Assembly (NCBI RefSeq): GCF_000210915.2
Contig: NC_016620.1
Location: 806,001 to 870,000 of the forward strand
DNA: 64,000 bases
Direction of reading: 5' to 3'
Source: Halobacteriovorax marinus SJ
GTDB lineage: Bacteria > Bdellovibrionota > Bacteriovoracia > Bacteriovoracales > Bacteriovoracaceae
The notes below the pieces were generated by a model. That model saw only the letters and a list, made by a program, of their open reading frames with translations, was not told the DNA's origin and made no database searches. Positions within the stretch are counted from its first letter, which is position 1; the number at the start of each line of letters is the position of its first letter. Made by a program: the position numbers and the translations under genes. Below are positions 50,805-59,186 of this stretch, piece by piece.

Positions 50805-50820
50805 TTGACCGACTGGTCAA
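50805..50820. promoter_or_regulatory. TetR-type operator upstream of ccdA
   Basis: TTGACC-GACT-GGTCAA, a 6-bp inverted repeat closely matching the site at 50173-50188. It lies 15 bases before the ccdA ATG, so binding would block its promoter or RBS region. Confidence 0.72.
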
Positions 50821-50835
50821 GTATTGGAGTTTTAG

Positions 50836-51570
50836 ATGGAAATTAGTTTATATTTAAGTGCATTCATGGCCGGAGCGATCACATTACTGTCTCCGTGCAT
50901 ACTGCCAATAATACCGTTTGTTGCCTCATCTTCTCTTAAGCAGAGTAAGTTTGGGCCAATCTTTCTTGGGTTAGGAGTAGTTCTTAGTTTTAGTGTAACG
51001 ACTTTCTTTTTGGCGAGAAGTGGACAATTCATTGGTCTCGATCCTTCTCAGATAAAGTACTTCTCTGGAACTCTCTTATTTATATCTTCTTTGCTTTTTA
51101 TTTTTCCAAAGCTTACAGATTTTATTTCAAAGAGCTTTGCTCCTGTGATGAATAAGTTTCAAAACCTTTCGACACGTTCAAATGAAAAAGAGAATGGAAA
51201 TGCAGTATGGGGAGAATTTGTTAATGGTCTTATGCTCGGACCGATTTGGACTCCTTGTAGTGGGCCAACTCTCGCTGTAATTATGGGACTATTGGCAGCA
51301 CAGGAGGACTCTCTAAAAGCTCTAAGTCTTCTTGGATTCTTTGCGGTAGGATCGCTTATTCCAATGATTATTCTTAGCTATGGTGCTTCAAAACTTGTTT
51401 CAAAGATTAAGAACTTTAGTTTAAATCACGCTAAGAAGATTAAACTAGGCTCTGGGATTCTATGTCTAATGATGTCGATTATGCTCTTAACTAATTATGA
51501 CAAGAAAGTAGAAGCCTATCTCTTAAGTGTATTACCAGAATCAATTATCAACTTTACAATTTCAATATAG
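50836..51570 (+). CDS. ccdA: CcdA/DsbD-type thiol transporter
   Basis: 244 aa with six to eight transmembrane helices. The conserved Cys pair is visible: ITLLSPCILPIIPF in helix 1 and LGPIWTPCSGPTLAV in the middle. CcdA passes electrons from cytoplasmic thioredoxin across the membrane. The partner thioredoxin-peroxiredoxin follows 8 bases later, so this operon moves reducing power to a periplasmic peroxidase. Confidence 0.93.
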   Translation: MEISLYLSAFMAGAITLLSPCILPIIPFVASSSLKQSKFGPIFLGLGVVLSFSVTTFFLARSGQFIGLDPSQIKYFSGTLLFISSLLFIFPKLTDFISKSFAPVMNKFQNLSTRSNEKENGNAVWGEFVNGLMLGPIWTPCSGPTLAVIMGLLAAQEDSLKALSLLGFFAVGSLIPMIILSYGASKLVSKIKNFSLNHAKKIKLGSGILCLMMSIMLLTNYDKKVEAYLLSVLPESIINFTISI

Positions 51571-51578
51571 GAGAATTT

Positions 51579-52577
51579 ATGAAGAAGTTGTTTTTATTAT
51601 TAAGTATGGCCCTTGGGCTTGTTTCAAATGCGCAGGCAAAGTTTGATCAATCTCGTTTTGATAAGCTCTTATCTGAAGGTAAGAATATTCTCATTCATGT
51701 TCATGCCGATTGGTGCCCAACATGTAAAGTTCAGAAAAAAGTTTTAGATAAGCTTGAGCACAAGAACTATACATTACTTGAAGTTGATTTTGATAAAGAT
51801 AAGAGTTTCTTAAAGAAGTATAAATTATTTCAACAATCGATGCTTTTAAGTTTCTCAAAAGGAGTAGAGGTGAAAAGAGTCTTTGGTAAGACAAAAGAAA
51901 AAGATATCGTTGAATTTATAAATACATCTTTCTCTGATGACTCTCTACAAGCTGTATTAGATGAGAGAAAAAATAGCAGACCTCCATCAAAGGAGAGAAT
52001 GACTATGGCAGAGGCAACTGAGAAGCTAAGAAAGTCAGGAATCTTAGATGGTGCTCATAAGAAAGGTGATTCTATTGTTGACTTCACTCTACCTAGTGCT
52101 ACAGGAAAGAAAGTGAAATTATCTGATGAGCTTAAGAAGGGCGCAGTTGTACTAACTTTTTATAGAGGAGGATGGTGCCCATACTGCAACTTGCAACTTA
52201 AGGCCTACCAAGAAAAACTAGACGAAATTGAAGCGACAGGGGGACAGTTGATTGCAATTTCTCCAGAAAAAATGTCTGAGGCAGATACAACAGTTAAGAA
52301 GAATGAACTTAAATTTGAAATTCTATCTGATGAAGATAATAAAATTGCAAGAAAGTATGGACTTGTATTCCATGTTGAAGATGATTTAAAAGAAGTCTAT
52401 TTAAAATTTGGAATTGATCTAAATAAGAGTCAAGGTAATAGTGCTTGGGAACTTCCAATCCCTGCGACTTATGTTATCTCTAAAGAGGGAAAAATTGTTT
52501 ATTCATTCTTAAATGTTGATTACGTAAAAAGAGCAGAGCCAAGTGATATTATTAATGCACTAAAGTCTTTAAAATAA
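51579..52577 (+). CDS. Periplasmic thioredoxin-peroxiredoxin fusion
   Basis: 332 aa with a Sec signal peptide (LLLSMALGLVSNAQA). Residues about 20-125 form a thioredoxin domain with WCPTCK. Residues about 145-332 form an AhpC/TSA-type peroxiredoxin with GGWCPYCNLQL and GDSIVDFTLPSATGKK at its start. The two domains in one chain would let the thioredoxin recycle the peroxidase directly with electrons from CcdA. The PYC Cys pair in the peroxiredoxin resembles the CxxC type. It lies under TetR control by context. Confidence 0.88.
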   Translation: MKKLFLLLSMALGLVSNAQAKFDQSRFDKLLSEGKNILIHVHADWCPTCKVQKKVLDKLEHKNYTLLEVDFDKDKSFLKKYKLFQQSMLLSFSKGVEVKRVFGKTKEKDIVEFINTSFSDDSLQAVLDERKNSRPPSKERMTMAEATEKLRKSGILDGAHKKGDSIVDFTLPSATGKKVKLSDELKKGAVVLTFYRGGWCPYCNLQLKAYQEKLDEIEATGGQLIAISPEKMSEADTTVKKNELKFEILSDEDNKIARKYGLVFHVEDDLKEVYLKFGIDLNKSQGNSAWELPIPATYVISKEGKIVYSFLNVDYVKRAEPSDIINALKSLK

Positions 52578-53291
52578 TTATTCAGGCGTGAGGTCTTCCT
52601 CGCGCCTTTTTAATTTCTCTTCTTTCTTTATTTTGGCGGCCAATTCTTTATTTCTTTTTCTTAGCTCTCGGTCCTTTAGCCTTTTGGCCTCTTTCGCCTT
52701 TTCGTAGAACTCATTTCCTTTGAATTGCTTTTTAATACTGGAAGTTGTTGAGCTTTCTTTTATTTTTTTTCGAAGTTCTTTATCTCGCTCATTCTTAAGC
52801 TTCTTTGCAACCTGATAGTAGTTACTCTCTGTAATACTAACTTTAGGTGTTGCTGGCTTCTCTTTTGGCTTTTGACGTTTAACTTTCTTGATTGGCCTAT
52901 CAATTTTACTTTCAATAATAGTAATAAGATCAAAGAGAACTTCTTCGTCTGACTTATTATTTATTCCATAGAGGATATCGTAATTTTCAGAAAGATATTT
53001 TCTTAGAAAGTAGATAAATATTTTTTTGGAATCAATTTTAAATTGAGCTAGAAAAGTTTCTTCTCCAATAATGTGAAGCGCGCTACTACCAGTTGTGTGA
53101 TACTCATTTAAAAGTGGAATACAAAAGTAGTCTGAAGGCTTTAGTCCTGTTCCGCCATTTGTTCCAAGTCTAATGTGATGAGCGCATTGGGCCTTCTTTC
53201 CAGATACGACACAACTTTGCTCTCTCAGCCAAGCTAGATACTTTTGATTTCTATGAGCGGTGTACTTTGATAAATGCAATGCTTCTTCCAA
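52578..53291 (-). CDS. HNH-type nuclease-like protein with a charged C-terminal tail
   Basis: 237 aa. The N-terminal domain has YLAWLREQSCVVSGKK, AHHIRLGTNGGTGLKPSDYF and the following His-containing NEYHTTGSSALH, an arrangement seen in DUF968-like HNH nucleases of phages and bacteria. Only one Cys pair is incomplete (CVVSG rather than CxxC), so zinc binding may be modified. The C-terminal half (about residues 130-237) is Lys/Glu-rich and probably a long coiled coil. It may be a phage-derived gene. The last 15 bases overlap the terminator of the opposite operon. Confidence 0.62.
   Translation of the reverse strand: MEEALHLSKYTAHRNQKYLAWLREQSCVVSGKKAQCAHHIRLGTNGGTGLKPSDYFCIPLLNEYHTTGSSALHIIGEETFLAQFKIDSKKIFIYFLRKYLSENYDILYGINNKSDEEVLFDLITIIESKIDRPIKKVKRQKPKEKPATPKVSITESNYYQVAKKLKNERDKELRKKIKESSTTSSIKKQFKGNEFYEKAKEAKRLKDRELRKRNKELAAKIKKEEKLKRREEDLTPE
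52584..52613 (+). terminator. Terminator of the ccdA-thioredoxin operon
   Basis: AGGCGTGAGG (52584-52593) pairs with CCTCGCGCCT (52598-52607), one G-T pair, loop TCTT, then TTTTTAA. It lies within the 3' coding end of the opposite-strand HNH gene. Confidence 0.85.
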
Positions 53292-53417
53292 TTAATTCAT
53301 TTATTTAATCTTAATAACTTTTTAGTCATTTGAAAAGAAAGCGAAGTGCTCTAACTAGCTGATTACATGTTCATATTTACTCTTGTCACTTTGAAAGATG
53401 GTTTTTAGAATTTATAG

Positions 53418-53927
53418 ATGAACAAATTAACTATTCTTTTTCTATTTATCTTTTCACTCAATTTACACGCTTTAGAGCTCGTTCAATCAAAGGGAGAAAT
53501 TCAAATTAATGCTCCTATTGATAAAGTCTTTGACCTTGTTTCGAGCCCAATGAATGACCATCTGTGGAGAAGTGAAGTGAATGATATGACGACCAATAAT
53601 GAAGAGGTTATTGTTGGAAGTTGGTACCGGGAAGATGCTTGGATTGGTATTAGAAAGAACTTTATTACAACAACTGAAGTTGTTTCCATTAATGCTCCTT
53701 ATAACGTTACTTTTATTACACCAAAAGAAAGTCCATTCTACTTAAAAAGTAGAAGGTTCTTCGAACACCAAAATGGCATAACTACATTTAAGTATATTGT
53801 TGATTTTGATAGAAAGATGATTAAAGAAACATTTGGCCTTAATGTCTCACCAAAGATCGTGATGAAACTCTATTCATTTCAAATGAAACGGTATCTAAAG
53901 AAACTCAAGAAAATCTTAGAACACTAA
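53418..53927 (+). CDS. Secreted START/SRPBCC-like protein
   Basis: 169 aa with a Sec signal peptide (ILFLFIFSLNLHALEL). The mature sequence has the SRPBCC (polyketide cyclase/START) start: EIQINAPIDKVFDLVSSPMN with W following, then the beta-rich body. This fold binds hydrophobic ligands. The periplasmic location of such a protein is unusual but fits lipid handling. Its 3' end overlaps the next, minus-strand gene by 4 bases. Confidence 0.7.
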   Translation: MNKLTILFLFIFSLNLHALELVQSKGEIQINAPIDKVFDLVSSPMNDHLWRSEVNDMTTNNEEVIVGSWYREDAWIGIRKNFITTTEVVSINAPYNVTFITPKESPFYLKSRRFFEHQNGITTFKYIVDFDRKMIKETFGLNVSPKIVMKLYSFQMKRYLKKLKKILEH

Positions 53928-54439
53928 TCCTTTTTCTGATAGATAATTCCCTTATTCTTTAGAATAAAGATATCAATCATAGGAAAGGTTAGAAGTGTGA
54001 GTATTATCGAGATTGCCGCACTTATAGAAAGTTGTGTGAAGCTTATCTTATCGCTGTAGTGAGCAATAAATCCTAGTGCAATAATTGCATTATTTGAGCT
54101 GATAATAGAGATTAGCTTTTTAAAGTAATTAGATAAGAGCAGTGTGAAGACTTGCTCATTCCCTTTAAAAGAACTTGAGACTTGATCAAACTTTGACTGC
54201 GAGTTGATATCAGAGCTCTTTTCATTTTGAAAATGAATTAAAAGAATTATTGAAAAGGCAATCGGAACGATACTATAAAGTTGGTAGGTTGAGAAAATGA
54301 AGCCTTGCGTTTCATTTTTTGGGATTAAATCCATGTAGGCGAGAAAGAGTACGCCTAAGTTAATAAGTATTGTTGTAAAACAGCCAAGACGTATAATAAC
54401 TCTGCTAAATGATATAAAGTGGTCTAATTCGCTAGACAT
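53924..54439 (-). CDS. Polytopic membrane protein, unknown function
   Basis: 171 aa with four hydrophobic segments (VIIRLGCFTTILINLGVLFL, IVPIAFSIILLIHF, ISSNNAIIALGFIA, ISAAISIILTLLTFP). A cytoplasmic or periplasmic loop between helices 2 and 3 is rich in Ser and Lys. No family is recognised. Confidence 0.6.
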   Translation of the reverse strand: MSSELDHFISFSRVIIRLGCFTTILINLGVLFLAYMDLIPKNETQGFIFSTYQLYSIVPIAFSIILLIHFQNEKSSDINSQSKFDQVSSSFKGNEQVFTLLLSNYFKKLISIISSNNAIIALGFIAHYSDKISFTQLSISAAISIILTLLTFPMIDIFILKNKGIIYQKKD

Positions 54440-54581
54440 TTCTTCTCCTAGGTTTTCCTAGTATAGATTAGCGTTTTTGATTGAAATGACACCTTAAGAT
54501 ATCTCGAGGAGAAAATTGTACAATAGGCTATAAATTGCTAAAAATATTTGCTAAATAGATGAAAAACAAAACAGGATTTAT

Positions 54582-54821
54582 ATGGCCCTTACAAATAATG
54601 ATATTTTAAAAAAGTTGAGAATTGCACTATCTTATAGAGATGATGATATTATTGAAGTTTTAAAGTTGGCCGACTTTGAAGTCAGTAAGTCAGAATTAGG
54701 GGCCCTTTTTAGGAATGAAGACCACCCTAAGTATATGGATTGTGGTGACCAACTGCTTAGAAACTTTCTAAATGGACTCATTATAAAGATGCGTGGTCCT
54801 CGTCCACCAAAGAGTAAGTAG
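54582..54821 (+). CDS. DUF1456 (YehS-like) protein, single-repeat form
   Basis: 79 aa. It matches one copy of the DUF1456 repeat: TNNDILKKLRIALSYRDDDI, VLKLADFEVSKSELGALFRN and DQLLRNFLNGLIIKMRG. E. coli YehS has two such repeats; this protein has one plus a short basic tail. Function unknown. Confidence 0.78.
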   Translation: MALTNNDILKKLRIALSYRDDDIIEVLKLADFEVSKSELGALFRNEDHPKYMDCGDQLLRNFLNGLIIKMRGPRPPKSK

Positions 54822-54891
54822 GGCGAAACTAGCGGCCATAATAGGCCTTTCTTGCCCCTATACACTATTTCAATTCAATTAAATTAAAACT

Positions 54892-54923
54892 TCTCATAAG
54901 GCTCCGAAGAGCCTTTTATGAGA
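54892..54923 (+). promoter_or_regulatory. Hairpin sequestering the GH25 start codon
   Basis: TCTCATAA (54892-54899) and GGCTC (54900-54904) pair with GAGCC (54909-54913) and TTATGAGA (54916-54923), loop CGAA, with a 2-base TT bulge on the 3' side. The ATG of the GH25 gene (54918-54920) lies inside the 3' arm. It may hide the start codon or act as a weak terminator for the preceding gene; no long T-run follows. Confidence 0.5.
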
Positions 54924-55832
54924 GAAACTAAGAAATTAAAATTTATTTTATTGGCAGTCGCATTACTATCTTTTTCTTGTGTAAAGGAAGATGATACGTG
55001 CGGTAATAAGAACTCTGAGACAAAGATTACTAAGTCATCAAATAACTCTTCGCTAGAAGCAGATGAGAAATGTGATGATGATAGCGGAACTCCTGATGAT
55101 GGAGATAACGATACTGTAACTCCACCTCCATCAAGTGGCGATCCAGATGAGACTGATGAGGCATCTCTAAATAGACCTTGGGAGAGAGAAGACACTTCCA
55201 TTGTAATTGATGCTTATGAAGGAAATGGTATTGATTGGAATAAAATGGCCACTGACACAAAGGTTATTGGTGTTATTCACAGATCAAGTATTGGCGCTAG
55301 AATTGATAAGAAATACTTTGAAAGAAAGAAGATCGCTCTAGAGAGGGGATATCTTTGGGGAGCTTATCACCTTGGAAGAAGAGGGAATACTAAGGCCCAA
55401 GCAGATCTCTTTCTCGATTTGATTGGAGAAGATGAAGATACTCTAATGATTTTAGATTTAGAGGATACAGCTTCAAGTAGTTTCATGAGTATTGAAGAGG
55501 CCATCGTATTTATGGAATACGTATACGAGAAGACTGGTAAAATTCCAACTGTCTATGCCAATCATACGACGACTAAGAAGTTAAACTCTTTGGTAAAAGA
55601 TAATCCAATTTTTCAACAGTCAAAGCTTTGGTATGCGAGATTTAAGTCTCATGTCACGGACTATCCGGGATCATTGTGGAAGAATTACTTTCTTTGGCAA
55701 TTCTCAAGTGAGATCAATTGTTCAAGAACTGGAACATGTCTCTACAATGTACCAGGAACTGAATACGATATGGACGTAAATGTCTTCAATGGTCCTCCAG
55801 GTGAGTTAACTGCGAGATGGAATAACGACTAA
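54918..55832 (+). CDS. GH25-family muramidase lipoprotein
   Basis: 304 aa. The signal ends in a lipobox (LLSFSC), so it is lipid-anchored. A Ser/Pro/Asp-rich linker (about residues 22-90) leads to the GH25 domain: VIDAYEGNGIDW, RGYLWGAYHLGRRGN, LMILDLEDT with the catalytic D-x-E, IPTVYANHTT, LWYARF and the terminal DMDVNVF. GH25 enzymes cut the glycan backbone of peptidoglycan. In a predator this may open or modify prey walls. The start codon lies inside a hairpin. Confidence 0.87.
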   Translation: MRETKKLKFILLAVALLSFSCVKEDDTCGNKNSETKITKSSNNSSLEADEKCDDDSGTPDDGDNDTVTPPPSSGDPDETDEASLNRPWEREDTSIVIDAYEGNGIDWNKMATDTKVIGVIHRSSIGARIDKKYFERKKIALERGYLWGAYHLGRRGNTKAQADLFLDLIGEDEDTLMILDLEDTASSSFMSIEEAIVFMEYVYEKTGKIPTVYANHTTTKKLNSLVKDNPIFQQSKLWYARFKSHVTDYPGSLWKNYFLWQFSSEINCSRTGTCLYNVPGTEYDMDVNVFNGPPGELTARWNND

Positions 55833-55857
55833 TTATTCTTAATTTAAACCGAATTAT

Positions 55858-55890
55858 AACCCTAAATAAAACGATTATTTAGGGTTTTCT
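55858..55890 (+). terminator. Rho-independent terminator of the GH25 gene
   Basis: A perfect 12-bp stem, AACCCTAAATAA (55858-55869) with TTATTTAGGGTT (55875-55886), loop AACGA, followed by TTCTTTTTA. Confidence 0.85.
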
Positions 55891-55922
55891 TTTTATAGTA
55901 CATTCTCATTATTGAGGTCTAT

Positions 55923-56531
55923 GTGCTAAGTGAAATCTGTCTAGAGCTAGAGAATAAAGGGTGGTCCATTGTTGATCACTTTCTAACTGATTCTGAATGT
56001 CATCAATTGATGGAACATCTCTTGGTTAAAGAGAACGAGGACTCATTTAGAAGTGCTGGTGTTAGCCGTCATTTAAATAAGCAAGTAAATTCAAGTATAA
56101 GAGACTCAAAGATCTTTTGGATTAATAATTTCGAAGAAAATTCTGCGCTACAATGCTACAAGGCGAAGGTCTCAGATCTAATGATTGAACTCAATCAATA
56201 CTTCTTTCTTTCAATGAAGCGATTTGAATCTCAATTCGCTATTTATGAGAGAGGAGGATTCTATAAAAAACATGTTGATCAACATCCAGAAACTCGTCAT
56301 AGGCAAGTGAGTTGTGTTCTCTACCTTGAAGATTGTAAAGAAGGTGGAGAATTGGTTATTTATAATAAGTCGAATAGACTTGAAGTCGATAAGTGCGTGA
56401 CTCCAAGAAGAGGGAGAATGGTTGTGTTTTTCTCTTCTGGTATTTTTCATGAAGTTCTTCGTGCCTGTGAAAAGAGGTTTTCTCTTACTAGTTGGCTTCG
56501 AGATGATGAACAACTTCCTTTTACGATTTGA
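55923..56531 (+). CDS. 2-oxoglutarate/Fe(II) oxygenase (prolyl-4-hydroxylase-like)
   Basis: 202 aa from GTG 55923; GAGG lies 5 bases upstream, whereas the overlapping ATG at 55921 hits a stop at once. Fe(II) ligands: His-x-Asp in FYKKHVDQH and the distal His in IFHEVL, with Arg for 2-oxoglutarate in EKRFSLTSWLR. The fold is the P4Hc type. It could hydroxylate a protein or a small molecule. No partner gene is adjacent. Confidence 0.88.
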   Translation: MLSEICLELENKGWSIVDHFLTDSECHQLMEHLLVKENEDSFRSAGVSRHLNKQVNSSIRDSKIFWINNFEENSALQCYKAKVSDLMIELNQYFFLSMKRFESQFAIYERGGFYKKHVDQHPETRHRQVSCVLYLEDCKEGGELVIYNKSNRLEVDKCVTPRRGRMVVFFSSGIFHEVLRACEKRFSLTSWLRDDEQLPFTI

Positions 56532-56609
56532 AACAAATTGAAAAGAGATTTGGAACAAGTGGAATATAATATTAAATTATATCGTCCTAAAAATTAGTAC
56601 AATTACTTA

Positions 56610-57350
56610 ATGAAATTGATCTTCTTACTTTTTATTTCTCTACTTCTAAACTCTTGTGGAGATGATGATAGTCCTGCCGTTGCAAGTGGCTCTTCTCCGT
56701 CTACTGATCCTGTGACAATAATCTTAGATAGCGGTGCTTATAAGTACTCCGATCAAAGTGTCGATCGTGCGTGTAGTGATTATTATACTAAAACAAATGT
56801 TGATGGAAATTATTGGATAGATCCAAATGGAGGGAGTAGTAGTGATGCGTTCATCGCCTCTTGTGATATGAGCGGAGGTGGGTACACCGTTTTTGAAAAG
56901 AGCTTTAACTATACGAGTGCCACAGATCAAACAATAGAATTCTTTAACGCTAGCGAGATAACTCAACTTAACTCCATAAGAAATATTTCCTCTGAAATTG
57001 AAGTCACTTCCGATTTGGCCATTACCTTTGAGACAGATTCTACTGCTGGTGGATGTGGAGGCTCTCCCGTGATTGGCGCTTCTCAAATGGGGGCAACGAC
57101 TCTTAGTTTAACTGATCTTTCTGATAATACTGAGACGACTAGGGAATTTAAGGGAAGTAGTGATTGGGAAGAGATGAATTTTAATAATTCAACCAATGAA
57201 TTTAGCTATAGTTTTACCTCTGACTGTGGAGCTTCTACTGGTTTTGGTGTGAATGAGAAGATGATCTTTAGAAGTATTCTCCTGCGCACTATTTCACCTA
57301 GAGGCTTCTCCAACTTAAGTGGAACTTTCTATAAAATAAAATTGAAATAA
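56610..57350 (+). CDS. Lipoprotein with a fibrinogen-like (YCDxxxxGGGW-type) domain
   Basis: 246 aa; the signal ends in SLLLNSC, a lipobox. The mature part has a short Ser/Pro linker and then a fibrinogen-like start: ACSDYYTKTNVDGNYWIDPN, ASCDMSGGGYTVFEKSF, which corresponds to the CDMxxxGGGWT motif (Tyr replacing Trp). Several Cys are present (CGGSP, DCGAS). In animals such domains bind carbohydrates; bacterial versions are likely surface adhesins. It may contact prey. Confidence 0.75.
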   Translation: MKLIFLLFISLLLNSCGDDDSPAVASGSSPSTDPVTIILDSGAYKYSDQSVDRACSDYYTKTNVDGNYWIDPNGGSSSDAFIASCDMSGGGYTVFEKSFNYTSATDQTIEFFNASEITQLNSIRNISSEIEVTSDLAITFETDSTAGGCGGSPVIGASQMGATTLSLTDLSDNTETTREFKGSSDWEEMNFNNSTNEFSYSFTSDCGASTGFGVNEKMIFRSILLRTISPRGFSNLSGTFYKIKLK

Positions 57351-57436
57351 TTTTTGCTTCGCATATACCAATTGGAATAAGAAAGATTATTCACTCAAAA
57401 CTCTTCTTGCTAGTATTAAATGCTAAGGAGAGCTCT

Positions 57437-57847
57437 ATGAAAATATTAATCACATTTTTTATTGTTTTTTCAACTTACTCTATGGAGTGTGTAAGCCATT
57501 CTTTAAAAGAGATTGGTTTCTCATTTGCCACTAAGAAAGAGTTCTCGGTTATTGAAAGTGATCTGGACAAGTGGATTAAAGAGAATCAAGATGATTTTAT
57601 CTTAGATTATCAATCGAGAATGTTCTCTAGCGTACATAAGAAATTTGTCTCAGTACTCTCTTTGGATAATATTCAAACTAGTGAAGAAGAAATGTTTGGA
57701 GACCTGATTCTTATAAGGGACCTTGCTTCTGGTGATCTACTTGAGGCGAGATGGTATAAGTACGGACTTAAAATTATTGCTTTTGATAGAAAGAAGGCGA
57801 ATTGCCCTGTGGCAGTAGTACCAATAGCGGTTAATACACTGTTTTAA
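57437..57847 (+). CDS. Small secreted protein, unknown function
   Basis: 136 aa from ATG 57437 (AAGGAG upstream; in-frame ATG 57407 adds a non-signal stretch). It has a Sec signal peptide (ILITFFIVFSTYSMEC). The mature part is charged, with two Cys (MEC and ANCP) near the ends, possibly one disulfide. No family is recognised. Confidence 0.68.
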   Translation: MKILITFFIVFSTYSMECVSHSLKEIGFSFATKKEFSVIESDLDKWIKENQDDFILDYQSRMFSSVHKKFVSVLSLDNIQTSEEEMFGDLILIRDLASGDLLEARWYKYGLKIIAFDRKKANCPVAVVPIAVNTLF

Positions 57848-57919
57848 ACTAATTTTCCCTATACTATTTATTTAAATTTCCGATATCATATTAGAAAGTA
57901 ATTCGAATTAGGAAGTTTA

Positions 57920-58609
57920 ATGGACCAAGAGCTTTTAAAGAAGATGGTATGGGAAAATGATTTTCAGTCTCTCTGTGATTGTATAGAGAGAACCATGGAA
58001 AATATTGAAACAATACTTCTCTGGCAAGCTAACTCTAAAAATCCTCGTCTTAAACACGAAGCCTTCATTCAAAAATTTTCTGCTGATAAAGGTGTACTTC
58101 AATTGATTGAAGTGGATCAAAAGGCGTTTGATTTCAAAGAGGATGAAGATATTTATATCCGATTCAATGATCGCTCGCTTTTATTTAAGGCCAATATTCG
58201 AAAAATGAGCAACTCTAAGATTCAAGTCTTGGTTCCAAAGAAGTTTAGAATAATTGAAAATAGAGATAACTCTAGAAACCTTCTGATAGAGCAAGATATC
58301 AAAGTAAAAGTTGAATTGGATATGAATAATAGATCTAGAGCAAACTCATTTGACTTCAGTGTCTTTGATTTAAATACAGATGGAATTGCTGTGGTGATGA
58401 GTGTTTCAAAAGTAAATAACTTCAAAAGAGATCAAATTATTTACTTAACTAGTTTCGGGGAAGTCACATTGGATACCCCTGTAAGATGTAAAATTGCTCA
58501 CATCTCTAAGGTTGATAGGCGTGCAGAGCTTGTAACGAGTAGAGAGTATAAAATGGGGATGAAGTTCCTTGATGATATCCCTTTCTTTATGAATAGTTAC
58601 GACGCCTAA
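57920..58609 (+). CDS. PilZ-like domain protein
   Basis: 229 aa, cytoplasmic. Residues about 110-215 resemble a PilZ domain: RIIENRDNSRNLLIEQD contains an RxxxR, and FDLNTDGIAVVMS resembles the D/N-x-S-x-x-G motif with Asn in the Ser position. If real, it would bind cyclic-di-GMP. The N-terminal about 100 residues are helical and have no recognised domain. Confidence 0.6.
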   Translation: MDQELLKKMVWENDFQSLCDCIERTMENIETILLWQANSKNPRLKHEAFIQKFSADKGVLQLIEVDQKAFDFKEDEDIYIRFNDRSLLFKANIRKMSNSKIQVLVPKKFRIIENRDNSRNLLIEQDIKVKVELDMNNRSRANSFDFSVFDLNTDGIAVVMSVSKVNNFKRDQIIYLTSFGEVTLDTPVRCKIAHISKVDRRAELVTSREYKMGMKFLDDIPFFMNSYDA

Positions 58610-58652
58610 AATTTCAAGTGACGATTACTAAAATCATTAGTAGAAATAGATT

Positions 58653-59186
58653 ATGTTTCTAGTTCCATTTGTTGTTGCATTTATTTGTCTTCTCTTGTTC
58701 TTTATCTATATGAACTACTCTTTAGTGTATAAGAGAACTCGCTATATTAAGAAGATGAGAGGGGAGAGAGAGAATTGGAGAGTGCTTCTATCTAAAGACT
58801 TTTCATACCTCTCTAATCTCACTGCTGAACAACTTTCTCTACTCTTAGATAAGATGGCCATCTTCTACTGTGAGAAAGATTGGAGAGAACAAGTGTCAAA
58901 AGATCAAAGAGTACTTATTTGTGCTTTGGCCTGTCTTCCTCTTATTAATCGAAATACAAATTTCTATCCAAGTGTGCGCTCAGATTTCGAAGACTTCTCA
59001 CTCTCAGATTGGGTGAAATTAAATAAGCTACAATTTGAAAAAGAAGTTGGAAAATTGGCCCTCAAAGAATTAAAGGGCCAATTTGTTGAACTCTCTCTTC
59101 TTTACCTTGAGTCTCCAAGACGAATGAAGGAGAGTGATCCAAAGAGTTTTAAAATTTTAAATCACTATTACAGATTCTCAGTGTGA
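58653..59186 (+). CDS. MtfA-like protein lacking the peptidase core
   Basis: 177 aa with an N-terminal membrane anchor (VPFVVAFICLLLFFIYMNY). It resembles M90 MtfA in two blocks: the N-terminal block NWRVLLSKDFSYLSNLTAEQ, with QRVLICALACLPLINR, and the C-terminal block QFVELSLLYLESPRRM then DPKSFKILNHYYR. Between them the MtfA HEXXH region (HEFAH) is absent, so about 70-80 residues appear missing. It is probably not a peptidase and may act as a binding protein. The 3' end overlaps the ankyrin gene by 9 bases. Confidence 0.58.
   Translation: MFLVPFVVAFICLLLFFIYMNYSLVYKRTRYIKKMRGERENWRVLLSKDFSYLSNLTAEQLSLLLDKMAIFYCEKDWREQVSKDQRVLICALACLPLINRNTNFYPSVRSDFEDFSLSDWVKLNKLQFEKEVGKLALKELKGQFVELSLLYLESPRRMKESDPKSFKILNHYYRFSV

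Noticed and set aside
54632-54865. Minus-strand ORF opposite the DUF1456 gene
   Set aside because: It overlaps a recognised family gene for most of its length and has no family match.
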